A stretch of 64,000 bases of DNA from CAIYRG01 sp964494505 (GTDB taxonomy: Bacteria; Pseudomonadota; Alphaproteobacteria; Micropepsales; Micropepsaceae). A program made the translations under genes and the position numbers. Location: contig CAZBRO010000006.1 of NCBI GenBank assembly GCA_964494505.1, forward strand, positions 162,349 through 226,348, given 5' to 3'. Positions 25,336 through 34,613 of this stretch are shown in pieces. The number at the start of each line of letters is the position of its first letter. Position 1 is the first letter of the stretch. Below the pieces are notes generated by a model. The model had not been told where the DNA came from, did no database searches, and was given only the letters and a program-made list of their open reading frames with translations.

Positions 25336-26475
25336 ATGAGCATCCGTCCCTATCGCGACATCATCCGCCGCAAGGCGCGCAAAATCAGGGTCGGCTCATT
25401 GGAGGTCGGCGGCGATGCGCCGATCTCCGTGCAGACCATGACCAACACGCTGACTTCGGACGCGGCGGCCACCATCGCGCAGGTGAAGCGCTGCGAGGAT
25501 GCCGGCGCCGACATCGTGCGCGTCTCCTGCCCGGACGAAGACTCGACCAAGGCTCTGAAAGCGATCGTGCGCGCCGCGCGCGTACCCATCGTCGCCGACA
25601 TCCATTTCCACTATCGCCGCGCCATCGAAGCAGCGGCCGCGGGTGCGGCGTGCCTGCGCATCAATCCGGGCAATATCGGTTCGGAGAGCCGCGTCCGCGA
25701 GGTCATCCAGGCGGCGAAGGATCATGGCTGCTCCATGCGAATCGGGGTCAATGCCGGATCGCTGGAAAAGGATTTGCTTGAAAAATATGGCGAGCCCTGC
25801 CCGGAGGCGATGGTCGAAAGCGCCCAGCGCCATATGCGCGTCCTCGAAGACAATGATTTCTTCGAATTCAAGGTGAGTGTGAAGGCCTCCGACGTGTTTC
25901 TCGCAGTCGCCGCCTATCAGCAGCTTGCCGAGCTTTGCGATTACCCGCTGCATCTCGGCGTCACGGAGGCCGGCGGCATGATCTCCGGCACCGTGAAATC
26001 GTCTGTCGGCATGGGGATGCTGCTGTGGTCGGGCATCGGCGACACCATACGCGTGTCGCTCTCGGCCGAGCCCGAGGAAGAAGTCCGCGTCGGATTCGAT
26101 CTCTTGAAATCGCTCGGCCTGCGCCATCGGGGCGTCAACATCGTCTCCTGTCCCTCCTGCGCGCGGCAGGGCTTCAACGTCATCAAGACGGTGGAGCTGT
26201 TGGAAGACCGGCTGAAGCACATTGCCACTCCGATGTCGCTCTCCATTATCGGCTGCGTGGTCAACGGACCCGGCGAAGCGCGCGAAACGGACATCGGATT
26301 TACCGGCGGCGGCGCCGGCGCGGGCATGGTCTATCTCAACGGCAAGGCGGTCTATAAGCTTGAAAATACAGCCCTCGTCGATCACGTGGTCGAACTGTGC
26401 GAGAAGAAGGCCGCCGAAATCGAAGCGGCCCGCAATGCCAGCCCATCGAGTGCTGTCCTCGTACCGGCGCAGTAG
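25336..26475 (+). CDS. ispG: 4-hydroxy-3-methylbut-2-enyl diphosphate synthase (flavodoxin)
   Basis: A 379-residue iron-sulphur enzyme of the MEP isoprenoid pathway. It reductively opens the cyclic diphosphate ring to HMBPP. The TIM barrel begins with VGGDAPISVQTMTNT, and the 4Fe-4S ligands are the CPSC pair near 271-274 and Cys in SIIGCVVNGPGEA near 306, followed by the conserved ARETDIGF. Length and motifs are standard. It starts 2 bases after the RodZ-like gene, in the same order as in many proteobacteria. The window also encodes IspDF of the same pathway. Confidence 0.97.
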   Translation: MSIRPYRDIIRRKARKIRVGSLEVGGDAPISVQTMTNTLTSDAAATIAQVKRCEDAGADIVRVSCPDEDSTKALKAIVRAARVPIVADIHFHYRRAIEAAAAGAACLRINPGNIGSESRVREVIQAAKDHGCSMRIGVNAGSLEKDLLEKYGEPCPEAMVESAQRHMRVLEDNDFFEFKVSVKASDVFLAVAAYQQLAELCDYPLHLGVTEAGGMISGTVKSSVGMGMLLWSGIGDTIRVSLSAEPEEEVRVGFDLLKSLGLRHRGVNIVSCPSCARQGFNVIKTVELLEDRLKHIATPMSLSIIGCVVNGPGEARETDIGFTGGGAGAGMVYLNGKAVYKLENTALVDHVVELCEKKAAEIEAARNASPSSAVLVPAQ

Positions 26476-26484
26476 CGCTGCCGA

Positions 26485-27561
26485 ATGATCCCTGACGCCA
26501 AACTGGAACGCGTGCTGGATCGCTTTCATGCGATCGAGGCTCAGCTTGCGTCCGGCCAGATGGACGATTTCGCCAAGCTGTCGAAGGAACATTCGCGGCT
26601 TTCGCCGGTGGTCAACGCCATCCGCGCCTATAAGGACACCCGCACTGCGCTTACGGAAAGCGAAGCCCTGCTCGCCGATCCGGCTTCCGAACCCGAGCTG
26701 AAGCAGCTCGCCCAGGAAGAAGCCGACACCTTGCGCCAACGCTGGGCCCAGCTCGAGCACGACGTGAAATTGTTGCTGCTCCCGAAAGACTCCGCCGACA
26801 ATTCGAGCGCCATCGTCGAAATCCGCGCCGGCACAGGCGGCGACGAGGCTTCGCTGTTCGCGGGCGATCTGCTGAAAATGTATACGCGCTACGCCCAATT
26901 GCAGGGCTGGAAGGCCGAACTGCTGTCGTTCTCGGAATCCGATCTTGGCGGCGTGAAGGAAGCCGTCCTCGGTGTCGAAGGGCAGGGGGCCTACGCCAAG
27001 CTCAAATTCGAATCCGGCGTGCATCGGGTGCAGCGCGTGCCGGTGACGGAAGCTTCGGGCCGCATCCATACTTCGGCCGCGACCGTTGCAGTCTTGCCCG
27101 AGCCGGAAGACGTGGACATCGACGTGCAGGACAAGGATTTGCGCATCGATGTCTATCGCGCGTCGGGCGCCGGCGGTCAGCACGTCAACAAGACCGAATC
27201 GGCCGTGCGCATCACCCATCTGCCGACCGGGGTCGTGGTGGCGATGCAGGAAGAAAAATCCCAGCACAAGAACAAGGCCAAGGCGATGAAGATCCTCAAG
27301 GCCCGCCTGTTCGAGGCCCAACGCGAGAAGCTCGCCGCCACACGCGCCGCCGAGCGCAAAGGCCTGGTGGGATCCGGTGACCGCTCCGAACGCATCCGCA
27401 CCTATAATTATCCGCAAGGCCGGGTGACGGACCACCGCATCAATCTGACGCTTTACAAGCTCGATCGGATCATTTCCGGCGACGATCTGGGCGACATCGT
27501 CGATGCGCTGGTGACTGAGGATCAGGCAAGCCGCCTCGCCGCCGAAGACGAAACGGTGTGA
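26485..27561 (+). CDS. prfA: Peptide chain release factor 1
   Basis: A 358-residue class I release factor that reads UAA and UAG and triggers peptide release. The GGQ motif lies in GAGGQHVNKTESAVR near residue 230. EIRAGTGGDEASLFAGDL and RSERIRTYNYPQGRVTDHR are the other conserved blocks. The codon-recognition motif appears to be the normal PVTE (VPVTEASGR). The start is ATG 26485, 9 bases after ispG. It overlaps prmC, whose product methylates the GGQ glutamine, in a GTGA. Confidence 0.98.
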   Translation: MIPDAKLERVLDRFHAIEAQLASGQMDDFAKLSKEHSRLSPVVNAIRAYKDTRTALTESEALLADPASEPELKQLAQEEADTLRQRWAQLEHDVKLLLLPKDSADNSSAIVEIRAGTGGDEASLFAGDLLKMYTRYAQLQGWKAELLSFSESDLGGVKEAVLGVEGQGAYAKLKFESGVHRVQRVPVTEASGRIHTSAATVAVLPEPEDVDIDVQDKDLRIDVYRASGAGGQHVNKTESAVRITHLPTGVVVAMQEEKSQHKNKAKAMKILKARLFEAQREKLAATRAAERKGLVGSGDRSERIRTYNYPQGRVTDHRINLTLYKLDRIISGDDLGDIVDALVTEDQASRLAAEDETV

Positions 27562-28403
27562 GCGTGGATGGGCTTCTGCGAGCGGCCGCGGGGCGTTTGC
27601 GCGGAGCCGGCGTCGAATCCCCTCAACGGGAAGCACGGCTGTTGTTGGCCCATGCGCTCGGCGTCGCGCAGGAGCGCATCTTGTCAGGCCGCGTGCGGCC
27701 GCTGACGCCGGAAGACTCTGCCAATTTCGAAAGGCTGGTTTCGAGGCGTGAGGGCCGCGAACCGCTCGCCTACATCACGGGATCGCGCGAATTCTGGAGT
27801 CTGCCCTTCGTTGTCGGTCCCGGGGTGCTGATACCGCGGCCCGAATCGGAGACGCTGATCGAAGAGGCCTTGCGCCGATTCCCTGGCCGCGATTCGGCGC
27901 TTGATGTGCTCGACCTTGGCACCGGCTCGGGGTGCCTGCTTCTCGCACTTCTCTCGGAAAGGCCTAATGCGCGGGGCCTCGGCATCGACATTTCGGACGC
28001 GGCCCTGGGCTACGCAAGGCGGAACGCCCGCGAATTGGGTCTTTCGCATCGTGTCCGATTTGCGCGCGGCAATTGGTGCGAAAATCTTGACGGGCGCTTC
28101 GATGCAATCCTGGTTAACCCGCCCTATATAGGTTCGGAAGAATTCCAATTTCTGGCGCCGGAGCTTGGATATGAGCCTAAGCTCGCGCTTGTCGCCGGTA
28201 GCGACGGGTACGAGGCATACCGGAAAATTGCGGGCGAAATCGGAAACCATCTGAAACCCGGCGGAGCCGCGCTTTTCGAATTGGGCCAGGGTCAGGCGGT
28301 GGCGCTCAAACGCATTCTTGATGAGAATGGCCTGGCGTCCCTCGGAACCGTTTCCGATCTCGGCGGTATTCCTCGCTGCTTGATTGCCGGTTGCCGCGGC
28401 TGA
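27558..28403 (+). CDS. prmC: Release factor glutamine methyltransferase
   Basis: A 281-residue N5-glutamine methyltransferase that modifies the GGQ glutamine of release factors. The N-terminal helical domain contacts the release factor. The catalytic part has LDLGTGSGCLLLALL for SAM and the NPPY motif at about residue 184 (ILVNPPYIGSEE). The start is the GTG in the GTGA overlap with prfA, the classical prfA-prmC arrangement. Confidence 0.95.
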   Translation: MSVDGLLRAAAGRLRGAGVESPQREARLLLAHALGVAQERILSGRVRPLTPEDSANFERLVSRREGREPLAYITGSREFWSLPFVVGPGVLIPRPESETLIEEALRRFPGRDSALDVLDLGTGSGCLLLALLSERPNARGLGIDISDAALGYARRNARELGLSHRVRFARGNWCENLDGRFDAILVNPPYIGSEEFQFLAPELGYEPKLALVAGSDGYEAYRKIAGEIGNHLKPGGAALFELGQGQAVALKRILDENGLASLGTVSDLGGIPRCLIAGCRG

Positions 28404-28725
28404 CATGACGTCAAAAAAAGAATTGGCAATGAGGACACGAAGCGGCTAGGTTCCCCGGATTGGGGAAATGAAGGGGTTCCGGCCGCCGTGTAACGGAAGA
28501 GCCGGAGGAAGCGCGAAGAATCGCGCCGTCCTTCGTGACATAGAGCTCGGAAGAACGCGCGACGCCATACCAGCGGTAAAATCGCGCACGTGCGAGCTTA
28601 AGGAACAACGCGTTGGGCATGACACAAGAGTATCGCATCTGGCGGGCCATTTTTTTGTGTGGCCCCGAGACATGCCGTGCGGAAGACCGCAGGGATAGGA
28701 CCAAAACCACCATCGAGGGGCACAC
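28404..28725. other. Intergenic region between prmC and the DUF4167 gene
   Basis: About 320 bases. It contains a short perfect hairpin, TTCCCC (28451-28456) with GGGGAA (28462-28467), not followed by a T-run. A minus-strand open frame (28411-28725; ATG of the inner part near 28620) has fairly GC-rich third positions. Its product (RFYRWYGVARSSELYVTKDG and on) matches nothing I know, so I do not call it a gene. The end next to 28726 must hold the DUF4167 promoter; GAGGGG is its ribosome site. Confidence 0.4.
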
Positions 28726-29142
28726 GTGAAACGCTCACGCGGACGCGGCAGACGGCCGCAGCAAACAAATCACAACCGGGCTTTCGATTCGACGGGACCC
28801 GACGTGAAGATCCGCGGCACCGCGGCACACGTTTATGAGAAATATCTGCAGCTCGCGCGCGATGCGGGCTCCATGGGCGACCGCGTGATGGCGGAAAACT
28901 ATCTTCAGCATGCCGAGCATTATTACCGCATCCTGATGGCTCAGGGGCCGCAAGCCGGTCAGGCCGGCTTTTCGGGCCAGGGACAGCAGGCGGTTCCCCC
29001 GCCCAACGGCAATGGCGATGGACGCGCGCCGGGCATGGGCGATCAGCCCGGCTACCCGCAGGCGGTGCCGTCGGGAAGCGCGCCTTCCTTCAGCCTGGCC
29101 GATGGCGACGACGACATGGAAGAGGGCGACGAGGCCGCCTGA
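28726..29142 (+). CDS. DUF4167 domain protein
   Basis: A 138-residue protein. The N-terminal 75 residues are DUF4167: a basic start (MKRSRGRGRRPQQTNHNR), then FDSTGPDVKIRGTAAHVYEKYLQLARDA and the helix MAENYLQHAEHYYRIL. The rest is a low-complexity Gly/Pro/Gln tail with an acidic end. The family is almost confined to alphaproteobacteria and usually sits beside prmC and clpB, as here. The basic start suggests RNA or DNA binding (inference). The start is a GTG with a GAGGGG ribosome site. Confidence 0.9.
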   Translation: MKRSRGRGRRPQQTNHNRAFDSTGPDVKIRGTAAHVYEKYLQLARDAGSMGDRVMAENYLQHAEHYYRILMAQGPQAGQAGFSGQGQQAVPPPNGNGDGRAPGMGDQPGYPQAVPSGSAPSFSLADGDDDMEEGDEAA

Positions 29143-29167
29143 TCGAAGGTTTTTGGCCGTTTCCACC

Positions 29168-29196
29168 CTTGTCTTGAGCCAAATCAAAGCCACATA
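29168..29196 (+). promoter_or_regulatory. Possible heat-shock (sigma32) promoter for clpB
   Basis: CTTG at 29168-29171 is followed, 19 bases later, by CACATA at 29191-29196. The layout resembles the alphaproteobacterial RpoH consensus (CTTG, 17-18 bases, then a CYTAT-type -10), with imperfect spacing and -10. ClpB genes are usually RpoH-driven, which raises the prior. Only a weak match. Confidence 0.3.
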
Positions 29197-29284
29197 AGCC
29201 ACAATGCGGTGCCATAGGGCCGCATGGGAATCGACGCGTCTTCGAGCCGAAAGCGGGCGGAGGCGCGGGCGAAAGGAGTGGCGA

Positions 29285-31927
29285 ATGGACATCGAAAAAT
29301 TCACCGAGCGCGCGAGGGGCTTTATCGAATCGGCCCAAGGGCTGGCGCTTCGGTCCAATCATCAGCAATTGACGCCCGAGCACGTGCTGAAGGTGCTCCT
29401 CGACGACGAGGAAGGCATGGCGTCCAACCTGATCCAGTCGGCGGGCGGCCGCGCGCCCGACGTGCGCCAGCAGGTCGAGCTTGCCTTGGGCAAGCTTCCC
29501 AAGGTGCAAGGCGGCAGCGGGCAGGTTTACCTGTCCCCCGAGGCGGCGCGCGTTCTCGATCAGGCGCAGGAGCTTTCCAAGAAGGCGGGCGACAGTTTCG
29601 TGACCGCTGAACGGCTGATTCAGGCGCTCGGCATGGTGCCGGGTACTGCCTCGGCGAATGCGCTGAAGAATGCGGGCGTCACCCCGCAGAATCTCAACAA
29701 GGCGATCAACGATCTGCGCCAAGGCCGCACCGCCGACACCGCGACGGCCGAAAATGCCTACGATGCGCTGAAGAAATACGCCCGCGACCTGACCGAGATC
29801 GCGCGCGCGGGCAAACTCGATCCCGTCATCGGCCGCGACGAGGAAATCCGCCGCACCATCCAGGTGCTGTCGCGGCGCACCAAGAACAATCCGGTGCTCA
29901 TTGGCGAGCCCGGCGTCGGCAAGACGGCGATTGCCGAGGGTCTGGCGCTTCGCATCGTCAATGGCGACGTGCCGGAATCCTTGCGCGACAAGCGGCTGAT
30001 GGCGCTCGACATGGGCTCCTTGATCGCGGGTGCGAAATTCCGCGGCGAATTCGAGGAGCGGTTGAAGGCGGTGCTCGCCGAAATCACTGCTGCGCAAGGC
30101 AAGGTGATCCTCTTCATCGACGAGATGCACACGCTCGTCGGCGCCGGCAAGGCCGAAGGCGCAATGGACGCGTCCAATCTTCTGAAGCCAGCACTCGCAC
30201 GCGGCGAACTGCATTGCATCGGGGCGACCACGCTCGCCGAATATCGCAAGCACGTGGAGAAGGACGCAGCCCTCGCGCGGCGCTTCCAGCCGGTGTTCGT
30301 GTCCGAACCGACCGTCGCCGATACCATCTCGATCCTCCGTGGACTGAAGGAGAAATACGAAGTCCATCATGGCGTACGCATCACCGATGCGGCGCTGGTG
30401 GCGGCGGCCACGCTCTCGAACCGTTACATCACCGACCGGTTCCTGCCCGACAAGGCCATCGACCTGATGGACGAGGCGGCCAGCCGCCTGCGCATGCAGG
30501 TGGATTCCAAGCCCGAGGAATTGGATGAACTCGATCGCCGTATCATCCAGCTCAAGATCGAGCGCGAGGCGCTGAAAAAGGAAACCGACAAGGCGTCCAA
30601 GGACCGGCTGGAGAAGCTGGAAGTCGAGCTATCCGACCTCGAAGAGAAATCGGCCGCGCTGACCGCGCGCTGGAACGAGGAAAAGAAATCGCTCCATAGC
30701 GTGCAGAAGCTGAAGGAAGACATCGACAAAGCGCGCCAGGAATTGGACATCGCCCAGCGCCGCGGCAATCTCGCCCGTGCTGGCGAAATCGCCTACGGCC
30801 AGATTCCCGATCTCGAGCGCAAGCTCAAGGCGGCCGAGGAAAAAGGGACCGATCGCCTCGTCAACGAGGCCGTGACAGAAGAACACATTGCCGGCGTGGT
30901 GTCGCGCTGGACGGGAATCCCCGTCGACAAGATGCTGCAGGGCGAGCGGGAAAAGCTGCTGGCGATGGAATCCAGCCTCGAAAAACGCGTGGTCGGCCAG
31001 GACGAAGCCGTGCGCGCGGTTGCCAATGCTGTCCGCCGTTCGCGCGCAGGATTGCAGGATCCCAACCGCCCCATCGGCTCGTTCCTCTTCTTGGGACCCA
31101 CCGGCGTCGGTAAGACCGAGCTTACCAAGGCGCTTGCCGCGTTTCTGTTCGATGACGACAACGCCATGGTCCGCATCGACATGAGCGAGTTCATGGAAAA
31201 GCATTCGGTTTCGCGTCTGATCGGCGCGCCGCCGGGTTATGTCGGCTATGAGGAAGGCGGCACGCTCACGGAAGCGGTGCGGCGGCGTCCTTATCAGGTC
31301 GTCTTGTTCGACGAGGTCGAGAAGGCGCACCACGACGTCTTCAACGTGCTGCTCCAGGTTCTGGATGACGGACGCCTCACGGACGGGCAGGGCCGCACGG
31401 TCGATTTCCGCAATACGGTGATCATCTTGACCTCCAATCTGGGCGCGGAATTCCTCGCGGCCCAGCCCGAGGGCGAGGATTCCACCGCCGTGCGTGGGGC
31501 CGTGATGAATGCGGTGCGCGCCCATTTCCGGCCCGAGTTCTTGAACCGGCTTGACGAGATCATCCTCTTCCACCGCCTCACACGCGGCCAGATGGACAAG
31601 ATCGTCGAGATTCAGGTCGAGCGGCTGATGAAGCTGCTGTCCGAGCGCAAGATCGTAGTGAAGCTCGATGCGAAGGCCAAATCCTGGCTCGCGGCGGCCG
31701 GCTACGATCCGGTGTACGGTGCAAGGCCGCTGAAGCGGGTGATCCAGCGTAATCTGCAGGACCCGCTGGCGCAGCTCATCCTGGAAGGCGAAATCGCGGA
31801 CGGCGCCGTTGTCAGCGTCACGGCGGGCAAACGAGGGCTCGTCATCAACGGCAACGAAGTCGAGCCCTCGGGCGAACCGCTCGGACTTCTCGGCGGCGCC
31901 GAACCGCCGAGCCACGCGGTGCATTGA
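29285..31927 (+). CDS. clpB: ATP-dependent disaggregase ClpB
   Basis: An 880-residue Hsp100 chaperone that pulls proteins out of aggregates together with DnaK. The N-terminal Clp repeat domain covers about residues 5-145. AAA module 1 has Walker A GEPGVGKTA near 206. The coiled-coil M-domain (about 405-525, rich in Lys/Glu) marks ClpB rather than ClpA. AAA module 2 has GPTGVGKTE near 603. The start is ATG 29285, with AAAGGAG 8 bases upstream; an in-frame ATG at 29204 would add 27 residues foreign to the family. Cytosolic and probably heat-induced. Confidence 0.98.
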   Translation: MDIEKFTERARGFIESAQGLALRSNHQQLTPEHVLKVLLDDEEGMASNLIQSAGGRAPDVRQQVELALGKLPKVQGGSGQVYLSPEAARVLDQAQELSKKAGDSFVTAERLIQALGMVPGTASANALKNAGVTPQNLNKAINDLRQGRTADTATAENAYDALKKYARDLTEIARAGKLDPVIGRDEEIRRTIQVLSRRTKNNPVLIGEPGVGKTAIAEGLALRIVNGDVPESLRDKRLMALDMGSLIAGAKFRGEFEERLKAVLAEITAAQGKVILFIDEMHTLVGAGKAEGAMDASNLLKPALARGELHCIGATTLAEYRKHVEKDAALARRFQPVFVSEPTVADTISILRGLKEKYEVHHGVRITDAALVAAATLSNRYITDRFLPDKAIDLMDEAASRLRMQVDSKPEELDELDRRIIQLKIEREALKKETDKASKDRLEKLEVELSDLEEKSAALTARWNEEKKSLHSVQKLKEDIDKARQELDIAQRRGNLARAGEIAYGQIPDLERKLKAAEEKGTDRLVNEAVTEEHIAGVVSRWTGIPVDKMLQGEREKLLAMESSLEKRVVGQDEAVRAVANAVRRSRAGLQDPNRPIGSFLFLGPTGVGKTELTKALAAFLFDDDNAMVRIDMSEFMEKHSVSRLIGAPPGYVGYEEGGTLTEAVRRRPYQVVLFDEVEKAHHDVFNVLLQVLDDGRLTDGQGRTVDFRNTVIILTSNLGAEFLAAQPEGEDSTAVRGAVMNAVRAHFRPEFLNRLDEIILFHRLTRGQMDKIVEIQVERLMKLLSERKIVVKLDAKAKSWLAAAGYDPVYGARPLKRVIQRNLQDPLAQLILEGEIADGAVVSVTAGKRGLVINGNEVEPSGEPLGLLGGAEPPSHAVH

Positions 31928-32014
31928 GAGTTCATTACGCCTCGGGCAGCGAGATTCGTCGGCGGTTTTTACAACTGCCGCGACGCTGTGGCGGAATTCC
32001 GGCCATTAACCATA

Positions 32015-32030
32015 TGGCACAGCTGATGCA
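32015..32030 (+). promoter_or_regulatory. Sigma54-like promoter upstream of the PEP-CTERM gene
   Basis: TGGCAC at 32015-32020, then five bases, then ATGCA at 32026-32030. GG and GC are exactly 10 bases apart as sigma54 requires; only the first T of the -12 TTGC is changed to A. It lies 37 bases before the PEP-CTERM start. PEP-CTERM genes in other bacteria are known to use sigma54 promoters with the PrsK/PrsR pair. A half CtrA-like TTAACCAT sits at 32007-32014. Confidence 0.5.
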
Positions 32031-32066
32031 TGATCCCGTCGGGAATTCTCGTTGGGGAGGATTGTC

Positions 32067-33035
32067 ATGGCCGCCAGACATGTTTCCTTCATTGTCGCGG
32101 GCTCATTGGGCCTGTGGGCCTCTGCCGCAAATGCATCGCTGATCGATACGGCCACGGGCGGGTTGTTGTTCGCCGGAGCCAACCTCGCGGTGGACGGGGT
32201 AAAGCTTGGAGCTGCCGGCGCGCCTGTTGCGTTGCGCGGGCCCACCAATCCCTGGGTGTTCATGTTTGCGGACGGTACGCCGGCCGCGCAAGTGTTCCGT
32301 TCCGCAGTGGCCGCACCGGGCGGCACCGCATTCAATTCCGCGGTTTCGGCGGGCTTTCTGGGCACCGGCAGTTCACGGGCTCGCGCGCGAGGGACGCCCG
32401 CCGCCGGAACGCTTTTTGCCGCCATGGCGACGCGCGGCATTGCGTCGGCCAATGCGCTCGCCGGTATCGGCGCGGTTTCCATTTCGGCGCTACCCTTTGC
32501 CACCGCACTCGCCCTGCATCTGGCCACCATCGCGATCGACCCGCTGAGTTCGCCGGGAGTCCCAGTCCCGCAGCCTGCGCCGCCAACGCCCTCAGGATCG
32601 TCGGGTCCGTCGTTCATTCCGGCGGAGGATGTGATCAATGCCTACCTGGAGAACGAATCGGGCGATATCTATTCGCTGTTCAGTCTGGACGCGAAGCTGA
32701 CTTACGACTCCGGCGACAGCCTGTGGGATTTGCTTGACCTGACGGTAACGGGACCGGGCGGAGCACCGGCTTCCTATGTCACGCCGGGCGATTTCACGTT
32801 CTTCGATCACGGTACGTCGGGCGAGGGCTATGCGCTCAAGGACATCAGTCTCAACATCCCCTGGACCTTGCCGAACAATTTCCTGAACACGCCGTTCGAA
32901 GAGGTTCTGGAAGTGGAGGCCGAAGGAGCCTCCACTGCGGCCATTCCTGAACCTGGCACGCTGCCGTTGATGGGATTGCCGTTGCTGATCTACTTCGCGG
33001 GCCGTAGACACCGTGGAACCGCGCACGGCGCGTAG
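32067..33035 (+). CDS. PEP-CTERM sorting domain protein
   Basis: A 322-residue exported protein. A signal peptide (MAARHVSFIVAGSLGLWASAANA) is followed by an Ala/Gly/Thr-rich region, a Pro/Ser linker (residues 170-190) and a beta-rich acidic domain. It ends with the PEP-CTERM anchor: IPEPGTLPLMG, a hydrophobic run (LPLLIYFAG) and the basic RRHR. This signal is cut by exosortase (EpsH/XrtA family) and goes with exopolysaccharide production. The start is ATG 32067, with GGGGAGG upstream. No exosortase gene is in the window. The passenger function is unknown. Confidence 0.85.
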   Translation: MAARHVSFIVAGSLGLWASAANASLIDTATGGLLFAGANLAVDGVKLGAAGAPVALRGPTNPWVFMFADGTPAAQVFRSAVAAPGGTAFNSAVSAGFLGTGSSRARARGTPAAGTLFAAMATRGIASANALAGIGAVSISALPFATALALHLATIAIDPLSSPGVPVPQPAPPTPSGSSGPSFIPAEDVINAYLENESGDIYSLFSLDAKLTYDSGDSLWDLLDLTVTGPGGAPASYVTPGDFTFFDHGTSGEGYALKDISLNIPWTLPNNFLNTPFEEVLEVEAEGASTAAIPEPGTLPLMGLPLLIYFAGRRHRGTAHGA

Positions 33036-33068
33036 CCGAAGCGCAAATAATCTAATCGGCCCTTGCTG

Positions 33069-34613
33069 CTATTGGGCTTGAGCGAGCTTGTGTTCGATTG
33101 GCGTCGAGGCCACGAGCTGCTCGATATGGCCGCGCTCGGCAAGGAACGCTTTCAGCTCGTCGCCTTCGAGCTTGCGGCCGGAAGCAAGCTTTACGGTGGC
33201 GGGATTGGTCGCCTTGTTGGCGATCCGGATTTCGTAATGGAGATGCGGACCGGTGGCCAGGCCCGTCATGCCGCTAAAGGCCACGACTTCGCCCTGGCTG
33301 ACATGGTCACCCTTGTGCACGGCAAAGCGGGAAAGATGCGCATAAGCAGTTGCGTATTTGTTGCTGTGGTCGATGACGACCAGATTGCCGTATTCGCCCG
33401 CCGGGCCGGCAAAGCTCACCGTGCCGTTGCCAGCGGCCATCACCGGCGTCCCTTGCGGCACTGCGAAGTCGATGCCTTTGTGCATTCGCGTGTAGCCCAG
33501 AATCGGATGGTTCCGGCTGCCGAAGCCCGATGAGATGCGCGCGCCGTCCACCGGCGTCTTCATCAGCATGGATTTCGCGCTCTGGCCGTTAATGTCGAAA
33601 TATTCGGCCTCGCCGTCCGTCTGGTAACGGTAGAGCAGATGCCTCTTGCCGCCGAGCGTCATGGACGCAGCCAGAATGTCTCCGGCTTTCGCAGGCGCCC
33701 CTTCGGGCGTGAAGTAGCGATTGAAGAACACCTCGAAACTGTCACCGGGATGCACTTCGCGCTGGAAATCGACGTCGTAGGAGAACATGCGGATGATCTC
33801 GACCACGACTCCGGCCGGAATGCCGGCGTTCATCGCCGCGAGATAGAGGCTCGAATCGATGGTTGCGCTGGCGTGCTGATAATGCTGCTCCAGCTTGCGC
33901 TGCACATCTTCGGCGAAATATCCCTCATCGGGGTGCAGATTCACCGTGATCTGCCGGTCGATGGTGGGCGTGAAGGAGAGCGACAGGAGCCTGTGCGCGG
34001 TATCGTCGTCGTCGGTATCGGCCAGAGCCTGTCCGGACGGCGTCTCGGCAACCGCCTTGGGCGAGCCGAAGGTCGCCTTGAACTGCTGACCCGAGCGAAT
34101 GGCTTTAGGACTGATCAGCGGCTTGACCGCGTTGGCGACCGCTGCCGCGTCCGTTTTGGAGACGCCCGCACCCTGAAGCATGCTGACGAGCGTGTCGCCG
34201 TGATCGACCGTCAATGTGCGCGTCTCGATCGGAGGCTTTCTCGCCTCGCGCTCAGCCTCGAGCATGCGGTCGAGCGGGCCGGTCAGCTCGGGCCCGATCA
34301 GGCCGGCGGCGCGGTAAATCTGTCTGGAATCCTCTGCCGCGATGGCCGGCACGGCGCGAAAACCGGTGAGCCGCTGCAGGAGATCGTAGGGCAGGGCCGC
34401 CTGCTCGGGCTTGGGTTCATAAGCGCGCGCGCTCGACGAAGGCGTGGCCTGAAGCGAAAGCACGGCGACGGCCACGGCAACCGATGCCGTCATGGCAGTC
34501 GAGACAAGCGCCCAGCGACCATCCGGAGAGTTGAGGATATGGCCGGCCTTGCTTGCGCTACGGCGCAATTCTGCGGCGAATCGATATGTTTCCGTCAGCG
34601 CGTTGCGTCGCAA
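33069..34613 (-). CDS. M23 family metallopeptidase, membrane-anchored
   Basis: A 514-residue peptidoglycan endopeptidase of the lysostaphin/LytM type. An N-terminal basic stretch and one membrane span near residues 34-55 (TAMTASVAVAVAVLSLQA) precede a helical region and an OapA/LysM-like segment (about 125-200). The C-terminal M23 domain has the zinc ligands in MHKGIDF (near 377) and HLHYEI (near 457). It would cut crosslinks in the periplasm during growth or division, and all ligands appear intact. The start is a TTG at 34613; a later ATG within the membrane span region is unlikely. It converges with the PEP-CTERM gene, 33 bases away. Confidence 0.88.
   Translation of the reverse strand: MRRNALTETYRFAAELRRSASKAGHILNSPDGRWALVSTAMTASVAVAVAVLSLQATPSSSARAYEPKPEQAALPYDLLQRLTGFRAVPAIAAEDSRQIYRAAGLIGPELTGPLDRMLEAEREARKPPIETRTLTVDHGDTLVSMLQGAGVSKTDAAAVANAVKPLISPKAIRSGQQFKATFGSPKAVAETPSGQALADTDDDDTAHRLLSLSFTPTIDRQITVNLHPDEGYFAEDVQRKLEQHYQHASATIDSSLYLAAMNAGIPAGVVVEIIRMFSYDVDFQREVHPGDSFEVFFNRYFTPEGAPAKAGDILAASMTLGGKRHLLYRYQTDGEAEYFDINGQSAKSMLMKTPVDGARISSGFGSRNHPILGYTRMHKGIDFAVPQGTPVMAAGNGTVSFAGPAGEYGNLVVIDHSNKYATAYAHLSRFAVHKGDHVSQGEVVAFSGMTGLATGPHLHYEIRIANKATNPATVKLASGRKLEGDELKAFLAERGHIEQLVASTPIEHKLAQAQ

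Noticed and set aside
25396..27636. Long minus-strand open frame of 746 codons
   Set aside because: It is antisense to ispG and prfA, whose family motifs are unmistakable; high GC content produces such frames.
28411..28725. Minus-strand ORF of 104 codons
   Set aside because: No ribosome site, no recognisable family, and most of the frame coincides with a likely promoter region.
31960..31992. Terminator after clpB
   Set aside because: The stem is bulged and the T-run lies in the loop rather than after the stem.
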